Assembly (NCBI RefSeq): GCF_023715445.1
Contig: NZ_JAMBOD010000007.1
Coordinates: forward strand, 1 to 64,000
Direction: 5' to 3'
Length of the DNA: 64,000 bases
Source: Fictibacillus nanhaiensis
Lineage (GTDB): Bacteria; Bacillota; Bacilli; Bacillales; Fictibacillaceae
The translations under genes and the position numbers were made by a program. This document shows, piece by piece, positions 1-9,153 of this stretch. Position 1 is the stretch's first letter. Each line of letters opens with the position of its first letter. Below the pieces are notes generated by a model. The model saw nothing but the letters and a program-made list of their open reading frames with translations, did no database searches and had not been told where the DNA came from.

Positions 1-39
1 ATCTGTCCCAAATGTAGAAAATCGAGTTGATGTATCCAT
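1..39 (-). CDS. 5' end of an unidentified gene (cut by window edge)
   Basis: Read on the minus strand, an ATG at 37-39 opens a frame encoding MDTSTRFSTFGTD and running off the left edge. A strong ribosome binding site (GAAGGGGG) lies seven bases upstream of this ATG. Only 13 codons are visible, so no product can be named. The gene is divergent from the SDR gene at 336, and the roughly 290 bases between them must carry both promoters. I saw no repeat or RNA there. Confidence 0.5.
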   Translation of the reverse strand, partial: MDTSTRFSTFGTD

Positions 40-335
40 ATGATATCCCCCTTCTGGAATAAAAGATGACTTGATTATCACATGAAAGAACATCCAGAAA
101 GAAGGTGTCATTTAATTGACGCTTACAATTAAGCTCACTTCTGGTGAAATTATTTACCTGACTTCTAAATTGGACACAAAACTCGCTGTGATTAAGTATT
201 AAATTTCAAAACAAACCTCTTTCAAACAAATAAAAAGCTTTTATAGCTTCATTTTTGATAAACTATCTTCAAATACACAAAAAATAGCGGATTACTATCT
301 TAACAGAACTCTCAAATGAGTAGGAGGAAGCACAC

Positions 336-1106
336 ATGTATCTACCGTCATTCTCGTTAAAAGGAAAAACCGCGCTTGTAACAGGAGCGGGCAGAGGAAT
401 CGGACGCGCGATTGCAATCGGTTATGCAGAAGCGGGAGCTGACGTTGTAATTGTATCAAGAACGCAATCCGATTTAGAAGAGGTTGCAGATCAAATCCAG
501 CAAGCGGGCGGAAAAGCGTATACATTTGAAGCTGATGTTACAAACAAAAGACATATCGAAACAATCTTTGAGAAGCTGGACACTCAAAATGTAAAGATCG
601 ATATTCTCGTCAACAACGCTGGGATGAATATTCGATCAAAAGCACTCGAGGTATCTGATGAAGAGTGGGATACGATAATGAACACAAATCTCCGTTCCGC
701 TTTCTGGTTTTCACAAAAAGCAGGTGAAAGGATGAAAGAAAACCGCGGGGGTAAAATTATTACGATTTCTTCAGTTGCAGGTCATGTGGCACTCCGTACG
801 GGAGTAGTCTATGCATCTACGAAAGCAGCGATTATTCAGATGACAAAAAATCTGGCGCTTGAATGGGGACAGTATGGGATTAATGTAAACAGTATCGGTC
901 CATGGTATTTCAACACGCCCCTGACAGAAAAGCTGCTCTCAGACAAAGATTACTTGAATGATATTTTAGCTGTAACCCCTCAAAAAAGAGTGGGTGAACT
1001 GCCCGATCTTGTTGGGCCGGCTGTATTTTTAGCAAGTGATGCAGCAAGCTATGTTAATGGCCAGACGCTGTTTGTTGATGGAGGTATGACAATTCAAGGA
1101 TTTTAA
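336..1106 (+). CDS. SDR family NAD(P)-dependent oxidoreductase
   Basis: A 256-residue classical short-chain dehydrogenase/reductase, probably cytoplasmic, oxidising or reducing a hydroxyl/keto group with NAD(P)(H). The Rossmann motif TGAGRGIG is near residues 16-23, NNAG near 91-94, the catalytic Ser in ITISSVAG near 145, and YASTK near 158-162. The C-terminal VNGQTLFVDGG is typical of the gluconate 5-dehydrogenase/3-oxoacyl reductase branch. Length is normal for the family. The start is set by TAGGAGGA eight bases upstream. It is apparently monocistronic, so the substrate cannot be inferred from context. The family is certain and the substrate is not. Confidence 0.93.
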   Translation: MYLPSFSLKGKTALVTGAGRGIGRAIAIGYAEAGADVVIVSRTQSDLEEVADQIQQAGGKAYTFEADVTNKRHIETIFEKLDTQNVKIDILVNNAGMNIRSKALEVSDEEWDTIMNTNLRSAFWFSQKAGERMKENRGGKIITISSVAGHVALRTGVVYASTKAAIIQMTKNLALEWGQYGINVNSIGPWYFNTPLTEKLLSDKDYLNDILAVTPQKRVGELPDLVGPAVFLASDAASYVNGQTLFVDGGMTIQGF

Positions 1107-1233
1107 ATAAAGAATTACTAAACTATATAAATATTTTCGGAATTTTGTATCTTCCTGTATGGAATCTTCATTATCTGTTAATAATGGAGCTACACAAGCA
1201 ATAATTTTTAATGTTTGAAGGGAGATATCTATA

Positions 1234-1512
1234 ATGAAAAAAATGGATTTAGTAGATGCAGTACGTAATGCAACAAGTATGAACAAAAAGGAATCAGCAC
1301 TTGCTGTTGATGCAGTGCTAAACGCAATTACAGATGCTTTGAAAAACGGAGAGAGCGTACAGCTTATCGGTTTCGGAACATTTGAAACACGTAACCGCAA
1401 CGCGAGAAAAGGACGCAATCCTCTGACTGGTGAAGAAATCATGATCCAAGCAAGCAATGTACCTGCTTTTAAACCAGGAAAATCACTAAAAGAAGCTGTA
1501 AAAGCCGTATAA
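1234..1512 (+). CDS. HU-family DNA-binding protein
   Basis: A 92-residue histone-like nucleoid protein that binds and bends DNA as a dimer. It begins [12 protein letters not shown], carries the HU signature [18 protein letters not shown] near residues 48-65 (the DNA-clasping beta arm), and ends in [12 protein letters not shown]. Length matches Bacillus HBsu (92 residues). The ribosome binding site is GAAGGGAG. A strong terminator follows, so it is a single-gene unit. Whether it is the main HU gene or a paralogue cannot be told from this window. Confidence 0.95.
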   Translation: MKKMDLVDAVRNATSMNKKESALAVDAVLNAITDALKNGESVQLIGFGTFETRNRNARKGRNPLTGEEIMIQASNVPAFKPGKSLKEAVKAV

Positions 1513-1530
1513 TTGTAAGTCATTTTTAAG

Positions 1531-1562
1531 AGACGTCTTCCGTTAGGGAGACGTCTTTTTAT
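1531..1562 (+). terminator. Rho-independent terminator of the HU gene
   Basis: An 11-bp stem (AGACGTCTTCC paired with GGGAGACGTCT, one G-T pair) with a four-base loop is followed directly by a T run. The 240 bases from here to 1800 hold only the leader of the next gene. Confidence 0.85.
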
Positions 1563-1799
1563 ACGCCCAACACATCAAAATTTGTCGACATGGTGATGAT
1601 TGAAGTTATAACAAGTTGAGAATATAGTACAAGTACATTTAAAGATCCATTGAAAAAACTGTCGCAGCTAAGGTGTCTTTGTCATATTTAGGCGAAATAC
1701 CGAAAAATTTGACGTGCGAATTATCAAAAAATTTGAAGGAAACTAGACCCTTTTATTTAATAATAGAACTAAGAAGTTTTAGTAAAAGGGTGGATAAAA

Positions 1800-3644
1800 A
1801 TGAAAGCAATAAGCCAGGACGAACTACCTGCAGTTGCCACTTTTAAAGAGATGATCGATGTCCTGCCTGAATTTGTTTGTATAAAATATCCTGATGGAAC
1901 ATGGGCAGAAGCAAACCAATTCGCGTTAAATATCTATGGAATATATGATAATGAATACAAAGGAAAAAGCCTGGAAGAAATGCAGACCAGACTTTCGAAC
2001 GAAGTGATAGAAAGGTGCAGTCTATCGGATCAGAAAGCCTGGGAAACCAGAAAACCTACTAAAACAGCAGAAAAGATCCAAATGAAAAGCGGCCGTACGA
2101 TTATGCTTGAATTGATAAAGCAGCCTACTTTTACAAAAGACGGAAAGCCTCAAGTACTTGTTGTAACTGGGAGGGATATTACACCACATAAGCAAAAGGA
2201 AGAAGAGTTGAGTGTTGCGCTGGATCTTTTAGAATCGGTTCTTAAAGGTACGACAGACGCAATTCTAATTTTAAATACAAGACAAGAAGTAATAAAAGTA
2301 AATGATGCATTTGTTCAAATGTTTGGATGGGGTGAAGAAGATTTCTCTGAAGAAAATGAAAGTATTCCTGTTATTACGCCTCCAAATCTACAGGATGAAT
2401 CCAAAGAAATTATTAACCTACTAAAGCAGGGCCAATCTGTTCCTCTTCATGAAACACAGCGAATTCATAAAGATGGAACAGTATTTGATGTGTCTGCTTC
2501 TTTTTCAAACATATGCGATATGGACGGAAAAATAATGGGGTTTGTTATCGTTTACCGTGATATTACTTCACAGAAAAAAGTAGAGCGAGCCCTACGTGAA
2601 AGTGAGGCGAAATATCGGTTGATCGCAGAACATTCAACGGATTTAATTTCGGTTATCGAGCCTTCAGGATTAATTCAGTATGTATCTCCCTCCCATTTCA
2701 CAGTTTTAGGCTATGATGACGGGGAAATAAAGGGGGCTATTCTTGAACTTGTTCATCCTGACGATACTGAAGGGCTATCCGATCATTTTATGAAGGCACT
2801 CGTTAAAAAAATTCCTTTTCAGACCGAATTTCGGTTGCGCCATAAAAACGGTGGCTGGGTTCTGTTAGAGGCAAGAGGGGTACCTGTTATGACTAAGGAA
2901 GGTCATGTAGAAAGTTTAGTTACTTTCGCCAGGGATGTTACGAAAGCAAAACAGACGGAAGAATTGATGCTTAAATCTGAAAAGCTCTCGGTACTGGGGG
3001 AGCTTGCTGCGGGAGTTGCCCATGAGATCCGAAATCCGCTTACTTCTTTAAAAGGATTTACGAAGCTTTTATCAGATGCAGATGATGTTATCCGGTTAGA
3101 ATATTTAAGAATCATGGAATCCGAGCTGAATCGGATCAATGATATTGTCGGTGAATTGATGCTTGTAGCGAAACCACAAGCAGTAAGCTTTGAACATACG
3201 AATATAAAAGATCTGATTTATAGCGTTGTAAGACTATTAGAAACACAAGCAATCATGAGAAATATTCAAATATGGGTAAATATCGCAGACAAAATTCCTC
3301 CTGTTTACGGAGTGGAAAATCAGTTGAAACAGCTTTTTATCAACTTGTTAAAGAATGCGATCGAAAGCATGGATTCAGATGGGGAGATTCACATTAAGAT
3401 TGGCACTAATGATGGTAAAGTCACGATTGAATTAAAAGACCAGGGTTGTGGAATTCCTGCTGACCGTCTGAAGACATTAGGAGAACCTTTTTATACGACC
3501 AAAGAAAAGGGGACAGGGCTAGGCCTAATGGTATGTTTCAAGATTATTGAAGAACACGGCGGCGCCATTCATTTTTCGTCTGTTGAAGGTCAGGGAACAC
3601 GTGTAGAGATTGAATTGCCGACAGCTCCAGTTCATATCATTTAA
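1800..3644 (+). CDS. multi-PAS sensor histidine kinase (sporulation kinase type)
   Basis: A 614-residue soluble histidine kinase. Three PAS domains are visible at about 13-130, 140-262 and 265-390, each closing with a PAC-like segment (VVTGRDITPHK, VIVYRDITSQKK, VTFARDVTKAK). The HisKA box AHEIRNPLTSLKGF has the phosphorylatable His at residue 408. The N box (NLLKNAIESM) is near 514, G1 (DQGCGIP) near 547 and G2 (GTGLGL) near 571. There are no membrane segments. The architecture matches Bacillus KinA/KinE-type kinases that feed the Spo0F phosphorelay. No response regulator lies next to it, as expected for an orphan phosphorelay kinase. The role in sporulation is inferred from architecture only. 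Confidence 0.9.
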   Translation: MKAISQDELPAVATFKEMIDVLPEFVCIKYPDGTWAEANQFALNIYGIYDNEYKGKSLEEMQTRLSNEVIERCSLSDQKAWETRKPTKTAEKIQMKSGRTIMLELIKQPTFTKDGKPQVLVVTGRDITPHKQKEEELSVALDLLESVLKGTTDAILILNTRQEVIKVNDAFVQMFGWGEEDFSEENESIPVITPPNLQDESKEIINLLKQGQSVPLHETQRIHKDGTVFDVSASFSNICDMDGKIMGFVIVYRDITSQKKVERALRESEAKYRLIAEHSTDLISVIEPSGLIQYVSPSHFTVLGYDDGEIKGAILELVHPDDTEGLSDHFMKALVKKIPFQTEFRLRHKNGGWVLLEARGVPVMTKEGHVESLVTFARDVTKAKQTEELMLKSEKLSVLGELAAGVAHEIRNPLTSLKGFTKLLSDADDVIRLEYLRIMESELNRINDIVGELMLVAKPQAVSFEHTNIKDLIYSVVRLLETQAIMRNIQIWVNIADKIPPVYGVENQLKQLFINLLKNAIESMDSDGEIHIKIGTNDGKVTIELKDQGCGIPADRLKTLGEPFYTTKEKGTGLGLMVCFKIIEEHGGAIHFSSVEGQGTRVEIELPTAPVHII

Positions 3645-3698
3645 ATGTTTAATTCATAGCAAACCCGACCACACTGTGAGTAAGGGAGTGTGGAGGCA

Positions 3699-3947
3699 AT
3701 GGGAAAATACCGAATTTTTTTTGTATATCGAATAAAGGATTTAAATTATGTACATGTACATGGTATGAACATGAAAGATAAAAAATTATTTACAGTCTTA
3801 GTCGCATCACCCAATGACAAAATCGATTTGGCTCATCATCATGAACAGCTGCCTGATGAGTTGCTTTCCGTGCTCGAAATGGAGAGCAGCCGTATTAATG
3901 CAGGACTCTATGATCTGGCCCATTGGGAACCTTATACGTATAGTTAA
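3699..3947 (+). CDS. small hypothetical protein
   Basis: An 82-residue protein (MGKYRIFFVYRIKDLN...) I do not recognise. It looks soluble, with a mixed beta/alpha pattern and a His-rich stretch (LAHHHEQ). The ATG at 3699 is preferred because AAGGGAG lies ten bases upstream. The in-frame GTG at 3690 would sit directly against that site. It follows the kinase closely and is closed by its own terminator, so it may be co-transcribed with the kinase. Confidence 0.7.
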   Translation: MGKYRIFFVYRIKDLNYVHVHGMNMKDKKLFTVLVASPNDKIDLAHHHEQLPDELLSVLEMESSRINAGLYDLAHWEPYTYS

Positions 3948-3983
3948 AACTCCTTTCCATTTTGTTGAAAGGAGTTCTTTTGT
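3948..3983 (+). terminator. Rho-independent terminator
   Basis: The stem AACTCCTTTC/GAAAGGAGTT with a nine-base loop is followed by CTTTTG. It lies right after the stop codon of the small protein. Confidence 0.8.
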
Positions 3984-4019
3984 GTAAAATGTTCCTAAAA
4001 GGATAAAAGGAGATTTCAG

Positions 4020-4463
4020 ATGACACAAGATGAAATCGTCGATCTGTTAACAGGAAAGATTAAGCTTGTCCGGACAGAACTTGGATATACACAGGATAAA
4101 ATGGCAGATATATTAGGAATTTCGAAAAAAACCTTAGTTCAAATCGAGAAAGAGAGAATTAAAGCCAGCTGGACGGTGATTGTTGCTCTTTGTGCTCTTT
4201 TTCGAAACTCTGAAATTCTGTATAACTCACTTGGAGGCGATCCGCTTGATGTGATGGAAGTTGTGGTTCATGAATATGTGGCACCACCAAAAGAAAAGAC
4301 TTGGGGCGGACATGTCTGGTGGAAAGAAGTACATAAACAAAATGGTTACAGGCTTCAGCAAAATGTCATCACCCAGCATTATCGGATTCTCGATAAAAAT
4401 GATCATCGAATCTACAGTTCCTTTGATGAAGAAGAAGTAAGGAACCGTTTAAAAGAAATATAA
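4020..4463 (+). CDS. XRE-type helix-turn-helix regulator with C-terminal domain
   Basis: A 147-residue protein. Residues about 8-60 form a Cro/CI-type helix-turn-helix (RTELGYTQDKMADILGISKK). A C-terminal domain of about 80 residues is rich in Trp, His and Tyr (TWGGHVWWKEV) and may sense a ligand; I do not recognise its fold. The start is supported by AAAGGAGA nine bases upstream. It has terminators on both sides and appears to be an independent regulator with unknown targets. Confidence 0.8.
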   Translation: MTQDEIVDLLTGKIKLVRTELGYTQDKMADILGISKKTLVQIEKERIKASWTVIVALCALFRNSEILYNSLGGDPLDVMEVVVHEYVAPPKEKTWGGHVWWKEVHKQNGYRLQQNVITQHYRILDKNDHRIYSSFDEEEVRNRLKEI

Positions 4464-4495
4464 AGTTCATTACTAAAATATTTAATTTTACTGTA

Positions 4496-4530
4496 AAACT
4501 GCCTCTGCTAATTGCTCGGGCAGTTTTTTT
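4496..4530 (+). terminator. Rho-independent terminator
   Basis: AAACTGCC pairs with GGGCAGTTT around a 14-base loop, followed by seven T. It ends the regulator transcript. Confidence 0.8.
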
Positions 4531-4663
4531 ATTGTGAGTCCATTTCAGACTGGATGATAGATAAAAAGTTTTGCCTAAAATAATCACTATACTTAACCGA
4601 TAAAAAGTGTGGGACACGAGACTATCGTTTACCGCCGAAATACCTAGAAAAGGAGCAAGTGTG

Positions 4664-5104
4664 ATGTCACTTAGCACTCAAACTTTGAAAATTGTTATCG
4701 TTTCAAATGGAGAAGAAGAGTACGGTTTACCGATTGAGCATGTAGCATCCATTGAACGTGTCATGGATATTACACCAATGCCAGAAATGCCTCAAGAAGT
4801 ATTAGGGGTTATTCATTTAAGAGGAAATGTTATACCAGTTATTGATTTCGGTCAGCTTATTGGAAATGAAAAAATTTCGATAACCGATTCTTCTAGAATG
4901 GTTGTTTTGCAAAATGAGAATGGTTTTTTAGGTCTTTTAACTGAAGCAGCAACAGATGTTATTGATATTGAAACAAGCTCTATACAGACACCAGGCAGCT
5001 TCAATCGAAAAGAGGATTCATTGATTCAGGGTGTTGCAAAATATAAAGATCATCTTATTATCATTTTAAATTGCCCGATTATTTTAAATAACAGAAATTT
5101 TTAA
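4664..5104 (+). CDS. CheW-like chemotaxis coupling protein
   Basis: A 146-residue CheW-domain protein. The GEEEYGLPIEHVASIERV opening, the VLGVIHLRGNVIPVIDF core and the late EAATDVIDIE segment are typical of the two five-stranded subdomains that bridge receptors to CheA. The frame is open upstream to 4607, but AAAAGGAG lies eight bases before the ATG at 4664, so that is the start. It sits 14 bases before a chemoreceptor gene and almost certainly forms an operon with it. No CheA is nearby, so the pair presumably plugs into a main chemotaxis cluster elsewhere. Confidence 0.9.
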   Translation: MSLSTQTLKIVIVSNGEEEYGLPIEHVASIERVMDITPMPEMPQEVLGVIHLRGNVIPVIDFGQLIGNEKISITDSSRMVVLQNENGFLGLLTEAATDVIDIETSSIQTPGSFNRKEDSLIQGVAKYKDHLIIILNCPIILNNRNF

Positions 5105-5118
5105 AGAAGAGGTGACAC

Positions 5119-6807
5119 ATGAAACTAACTTTAAGAAAAAAATTAGTAGGTTCATTTTTGACAGTTGCTGTTTTATTTGCTGCTACATGCGGTATTTTCT
5201 TCTATTTCTTAAAAGATATGCAGAATACCTACAGCGAACTACTAGACAGAAGAGCAGTCATACATCAAAATGCGAAAGAAATTGAACTTAATGCAACGAT
5301 CCAAAATAACAGTGTACGTGAGTTTTTATTGGAACAGTCCTCAGACAGTAAAGCAAAGTTGTTAGAGTCTACTGAAAGAATTGAAGCTCTTGTTAATGCA
5401 ACAATGAAGCTTGTTCAGGATCAAAAAGACAAGGAAAGACTTGAAAAAATCTATTATTTAAACAATGATTACAGAACAGAATCAGATCGTGTATTACAGA
5501 ATTCGATAAGCAGTATGGAAGCGGCGAATGAGTATGCGAAGACGTCATTGTTTCCATTAGGAAAAGAAATGCGTGATGTTACGTTTGAGATGGCTCAGAG
5601 ACAATCGAACCTCATGGATGAAGGTGAGATAGAGGTAGCAGCAGAAGAGAAGTTTGTTGTAACCCTAGTAACCATATTAGGCGTCGTAATTGTAATTGCG
5701 GCCTTAGCGATTGGATTCATCATTTCACGCATGATTGCCAGACCTGTTGTGAAAATGGCTGATATGCTTAACGAAATTGCAGATGGTGATCTGACAATGG
5801 ATCCGATCCAGGTAAAAAATAAAGATGAAATCGGTTTGCTTGCAGATGGCATCAATCACATGGGAGCAAATCTGGCGAACCTTATCAGACAAGTAAGAGT
5901 AACATCAGAACAAGTTGCAGCCTCTTCAGAAGAATTGACAGCAAGTGCTGAACAAACAAGCCATGCTACTGAACAAATTGCTCAAACGATTCAGCAAGTT
6001 GCAGGCGGGTCACAAGAACAAGTTAGAACTGTTGAAGACATTGTAGAAGCGATGAATCAGCTTTCTGCAGGTATCCAGCAAATCGCAGTAAGCATGCAGA
6101 ACATGTCCGAATCGTCTTCAAGATCTCTCTCAGTTGCTGAAGGAGGAAATGAAACGATTCAAAAGACAATTGGACAAATGGATGCCATTCACACTTCGAT
6201 CTCGAATACATCGCAAGTAGTTAAAGACTTAGGAGAACAATCACAGGAAATTACTAAGATTGTTGATGTTATCACAAACATTTCCGGACAGACGAACCTG
6301 CTCGCGTTAAATGCAGCGATCGAAGCGGCACGTGCCGGAGAACAAGGTAGAGGATTTGCAGTAGTTGCTGATGAAGTAAGAAAGCTTGCAGAACAATCAT
6401 CTGTATCAGCACAGCAAATCGGCCAGCTGATTATGGGTATTCAGGAACTGACAGAAAAAGCAGTTATAGCAATGGAAAGCGGAACTGCAGAAGTGAATGG
6501 CGGAAGAGAACTTGTTTATCGTTCAGGTGAAGCATTTAAGAGTCTGTACGAAAGCGTAGAGGAAGTATCGAATCAGGTTGGAGAGGTATCCGCTGCAACT
6601 CAGCAAATGTCTGCTAGTACAGAACATGTAGCAGGTGCGATTGATGTCATCTCCACAATGGCAGAAACGGCAGCGTCTTCTACACAAGAGGTTTCTGCGT
6701 CAGCAGAAGAACAGCTAGCAAGCATGGAGGAAATCTCATCATCATCTAATGCTTTATCACAGCTTGCCGAAGAAATGAACGAAACGATCAATCGATTCAA
6801 GGTGTAA
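5119..6807 (+). CDS. methyl-accepting chemotaxis protein
   Basis: A 562-residue transmembrane chemoreceptor. The first membrane segment is at about 10-30, followed by a helical periplasm-facing region of about 145 residues (four-helix-bundle type). The second membrane segment is at about 178-200 ([20 protein letters not shown]). A HAMP domain at 201-254 leads into a long coiled-coil signalling domain. The conserved hairpin tip [20 protein letters not shown] is near residue 400. There is no Cache domain, so the ligand cannot be predicted. It is preceded by GAAGAGGTG and coupled to the upstream cheW-like gene. Confidence 0.95.
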   Translation: MKLTLRKKLVGSFLTVAVLFAATCGIFFYFLKDMQNTYSELLDRRAVIHQNAKEIELNATIQNNSVREFLLEQSSDSKAKLLESTERIEALVNATMKLVQDQKDKERLEKIYYLNNDYRTESDRVLQNSISSMEAANEYAKTSLFPLGKEMRDVTFEMAQRQSNLMDEGEIEVAAEEKFVVTLVTILGVVIVIAALAIGFIISRMIARPVVKMADMLNEIADGDLTMDPIQVKNKDEIGLLADGINHMGANLANLIRQVRVTSEQVAASSEELTASAEQTSHATEQIAQTIQQVAGGSQEQVRTVEDIVEAMNQLSAGIQQIAVSMQNMSESSSRSLSVAEGGNETIQKTIGQMDAIHTSISNTSQVVKDLGEQSQEITKIVDVITNISGQTNLLALNAAIEAARAGEQGRGFAVVADEVRKLAEQSSVSAQQIGQLIMGIQELTEKAVIAMESGTAEVNGGRELVYRSGEAFKSLYESVEEVSNQVGEVSAATQQMSASTEHVAGAIDVISTMAETAASSTQEVSASAEEQLASMEEISSSSNALSQLAEEMNETINRFKV

Positions 6808-6818
6808 TTAATTAAGGG

Positions 6819-6846
6819 AAGCCGCCAGTTTGGCGGCTTATTTTCA
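6819..6846 (+). terminator. Rho-independent terminator of the cheW-mcp operon
   Basis: AAGCCGCCA and TGGCGGCTT form a nine-base-pair GC-rich stem with loop GTT, followed by ATTTT. Confidence 0.85.
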
Positions 6847-6960
6847 TAAAACTTCGCGAGCGCGGATAAAACTTCGCGAGCGCGCATAAATCTCCGTGAG
6901 CGCGCATAAAACTTCGCGAACGCGCAAAAAACTCATCGATCGTGCAGAAATCCCCGTAAA
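6841..6960. repeat. 20-bp tandem repeat array, locus 1
   Basis: About six head-to-tail units of exactly 20 bp with consensus CGCGCATAAAACTTCGCGAG run in register across 6841-6960. The last two units are degenerate (CGCGCAAAAAACTCATCGAT and CGTGCAGAAATCCCCGTAAA). The same family recurs at 55581-55710, where CGCGC reads AGCGAGC. There are no spacers, so this is not a CRISPR. It lies between a plus-strand terminator and a minus-strand one. Confidence 0.9.
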
Positions 6961-7003
6961 GCCCCGAATATTCCACCAGAACTAGCTATGACGATAAATA
7001 AAA

Positions 7004-7042
7004 ACATGCTGGCCAAGAGAAATTGACTCTATGCCAGCAGTT
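7004..7042 (-). terminator. Rho-independent terminator of the minus-strand pair 7595-7048
   Basis: On the minus strand, CTGGCATAGAG and CTCTTGGCCAG form an imperfect stem followed by GTTTTTATTT. It lies just past the stop codon at 7048. Confidence 0.7.
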
Positions 7043-7047
7043 TCACA

Positions 7048-7278
7048 TTATTCTTTCTTATAAAATCTATCCCCAGTATCCGGATTGTAATAGACACGTT
7101 CTTTTTTGCCTGTAGCTGGATCAATGGATATTTCTTCCGTCCAAATATAGCCTGAAGGAACTTTTGTTTCGCTTTTTTTATAGCGTTTATCGTAATAAAG
7201 CCAAGATAATACCGCAAGAATTATTAATATTAAAATTGAGACCACTTGCCAGCCAATTAAAATATTTAACCAGTTCAT
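7048..7278 (-). CDS. small single-pass membrane protein
   Basis: A 76-residue protein with one membrane helix at about residues 8-29 (LIGWQVVSILILIILAVLSW), then a charged cytoplasmic tail with EISIDPATGKKERVYYNPDTGDRFY, a WW-like or beta-rich stretch. I do not recognise a named family. Its ATG overlaps the stop of the upstream YbjQ gene by four bases, so the two are translationally coupled. This suggests a joint, probably envelope-associated, role. Confidence 0.75.
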   Translation of the reverse strand: MNWLNILIGWQVVSILILIILAVLSWLYYDKRYKKSETKVPSGYIWTEEISIDPATGKKERVYYNPDTGDRFYKKE

Positions 7279-7595
7279 ATTTTCTCAGCAACAACGGCAG
7301 TTCCATAAGCGACAATTTCACTCATGTTATTGCCCATTTCACCTGAGTCAAATCGCATCATAACGATTGCGTTAGCGCCCATTTCAGAAGCATTTTTCAC
7401 CATGCGGTCAACGGCTTGCTTTCGGGCATCTTCCAGCATGCTCGTATATTCTTTGATCTCGCCGCCCAGGATTCCTCGGAGTCCTGCCATTATATCTCCT
7501 CCGATACCGCGGGCACGTACAACAACTCCAAATGCGGATCCTTTTACCTCAGTTATTTCGTAACCTTTAATGTTTTCTGTTGTTACAACGATCAT
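7275..7595 (-). CDS. YbjQ/UPF0145 family protein
   Basis: A 106-residue member of the YbjQ family (putative heavy-metal-binding domain, pentameric in solved structures). The hallmarks are MIVVTTENIKGYEI at the start, VVVRARGIGGDIMAGLRGILGGE in the centre (here over about 27-49), EYTSMLEDARKQA and GANAIVMMRFD. It is cytoplasmic and has no proven biochemical activity. The ribosome binding site is AGGGGGTC on the minus strand. It is coupled to the small membrane protein downstream. Confidence 0.93.
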   Translation of the reverse strand: MIVVTTENIKGYEITEVKGSAFGVVVRARGIGGDIMAGLRGILGGEIKEYTSMLEDARKQAVDRMVKNASEMGANAIVMMRFDSGEMGNNMSEIVAYGTAVVAEKI

Positions 7596-7658
7596 AATGA
7601 AGACCCCCTATTGTTTATACAACTTCTTACGAAAGATACAAGCCTATAGTTTCATTAT

Positions 7659-9044
7659 TTATACGATGATTTTACCTGGATTTAAAATGTCATTTGGGTC
7701 TAATTGTTTTTTAATACCGGTCATAATTGGCAAGGTATCTGCGTGTTCTTTTGCCAAATACTTAGCTTTTCCGATTCCGATCCCGTGTTCACCGGTACAA
7801 GTGCCGCCTTTATGTAAGGCGTATTCCACGATACTTGAATTAACCCTGTCTGCTTTTTCGCGCTCTTCTGCAAGAGAGGGATCATACATAAGGATGGCAT
7901 GGAAGTTTCCATCACCTACATGGCCTAAAACAGCTCCTGGTACACCGATGGTATCCATGGTCTCTCTTGCATGTACGATTGCACCTGACAGTTCAGATAA
8001 GGGCAGGCAAACATCTGTGAACATCATGGCTTTACCAGGGTATCCATGCTTAAAGGCATATGCCAGATGATGACGTGCCTCCCAAAGCTTTGCACGTGCT
8101 TTTGAATCACGTTCCTCTACCCATTCGACGCCGCCGAAGCTCTCTAGCAGTTCTTTCGTTAAGGAGGCTTCGTATGTAACACTTGCTGGGTTGCCATGGA
8201 ATTCTAAAAATAGAGTTGGTGCTTCTGTATATGAGGTGTCACTGTTGTTATTTACCTGTACAATAGAACGTTCATCAACTAGTTCTATCCGAGCGATGCC
8301 TGTCCCGGAACCTAAAACTGCTGATGCTGCATCTACTGCAGATTGAACGGTAGGGAACGTACAGCGTGCTGCCAAAACAGCTTCAGGAATTCCATACACT
8401 TTCAGGGTAATTTCGGTAAAAACGCCAAGTGTTCCTTCTGATCCTACAAACATGCCAGTCAGGTGATAGCCTGCAGAAGATTTTGCGGCCATTCCTCCTG
8501 TTTGAATAACTTGTCCATCAGCTAAAACCACCTGAAGGTTGCGGACCTGATCGCGCATAATACCGTATTTAACGCTTGTTGTACCACTTGCGTTTGTAGC
8601 AGCCATGCCCCCAATCGTGGCATCTGCTCCTGGATCCACAGGAAAGAACAAACCATGTTTTTTCAAAGCAAGATTTAACTGGGTACGAGTCACACCTGGC
8701 TGTACTTTTACCAAAAAATCATCAGGACGGATTTCGAGAATCTGACTCATCTCTTGAAAGTTGAGGGAAATACCACCTTTAACCGGGATACAATGCCCCT
8801 CGAGGCTAGAACCTGCTCCAAAAGGCACAACAGGAATTCTGTGTTCATTTGCGAATGACATAATAGAAGAAACCTCTTCTGCTGAGGAAGGGTATACGAC
8901 TACATCCGGCAAAACAGGGCTGTGATAGGACTCATCACTGCTATGCTGCCGGAGAATTGTTTCATTTTGTGTGGCACGTTTTTCAGATGTCCGTTTTTTC
9001 ATTTCTAGCAATAGATCGGCATGTGCAATATTCAAGGAATACAC
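7659..9044 (-). CDS. FAD-linked oxidase (GlcD / D-lactate dehydrogenase type)
   Basis: A 461-residue FAD_binding_4/FAD-oxidase_C flavoenzyme that oxidises a 2-hydroxy acid such as glycolate or D-lactate. The PCMH-type FAD domain spans about 40-220: VVYPSSAEEVSSIM, PFGAGSSLEGHC and GADATIGGMAATNASGT. The C-terminal domain ends with GTCTGEHGIGIGKAKYL, whose EHGIG motif holds the active-site His. Length matches glcD/ykuF-type single-subunit enzymes. The start is set by AAAGGGAG. No glcE/glcF genes adjoin it, so it may work alone. Substrate is uncertain. Confidence 0.92.
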   Translation of the reverse strand: MYSLNIAHADLLLEMKKRTSEKRATQNETILRQHSSDESYHSPVLPDVVVYPSSAEEVSSIMSFANEHRIPVVPFGAGSSLEGHCIPVKGGISLNFQEMSQILEIRPDDFLVKVQPGVTRTQLNLALKKHGLFFPVDPGADATIGGMAATNASGTTSVKYGIMRDQVRNLQVVLADGQVIQTGGMAAKSSAGYHLTGMFVGSEGTLGVFTEITLKVYGIPEAVLAARCTFPTVQSAVDAASAVLGSGTGIARIELVDERSIVQVNNNSDTSYTEAPTLFLEFHGNPASVTYEASLTKELLESFGGVEWVEERDSKARAKLWEARHHLAYAFKHGYPGKAMMFTDVCLPLSELSGAIVHARETMDTIGVPGAVLGHVGDGNFHAILMYDPSLAEEREKADRVNSSIVEYALHKGGTCTGEHGIGIGKAKYLAKEHADTLPIMTGIKKQLDPNDILNPGKIIV

Positions 9045-9153
9045 GCTCCCTTTTTGATGTGTTATAACTCTATTTTACATAAACAAAGCCGGAAATCCTT
9101 TTTTAACATGAAAATCATCATAAATGCCCAAACTAACTTATGAGGTGATAAGG

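Noticed and set aside
6841-6960. CRISPR array
   Set aside because: The units are directly abutting 20-mers with no unique spacers, and no cas genes are present. The same holds for 55581-55710 and 32954-33055.
7570-8070. 166-codon plus-strand frame opposite the FAD oxidase
   Set aside because: It is antisense to a gene with clear family motifs and has no start signal.
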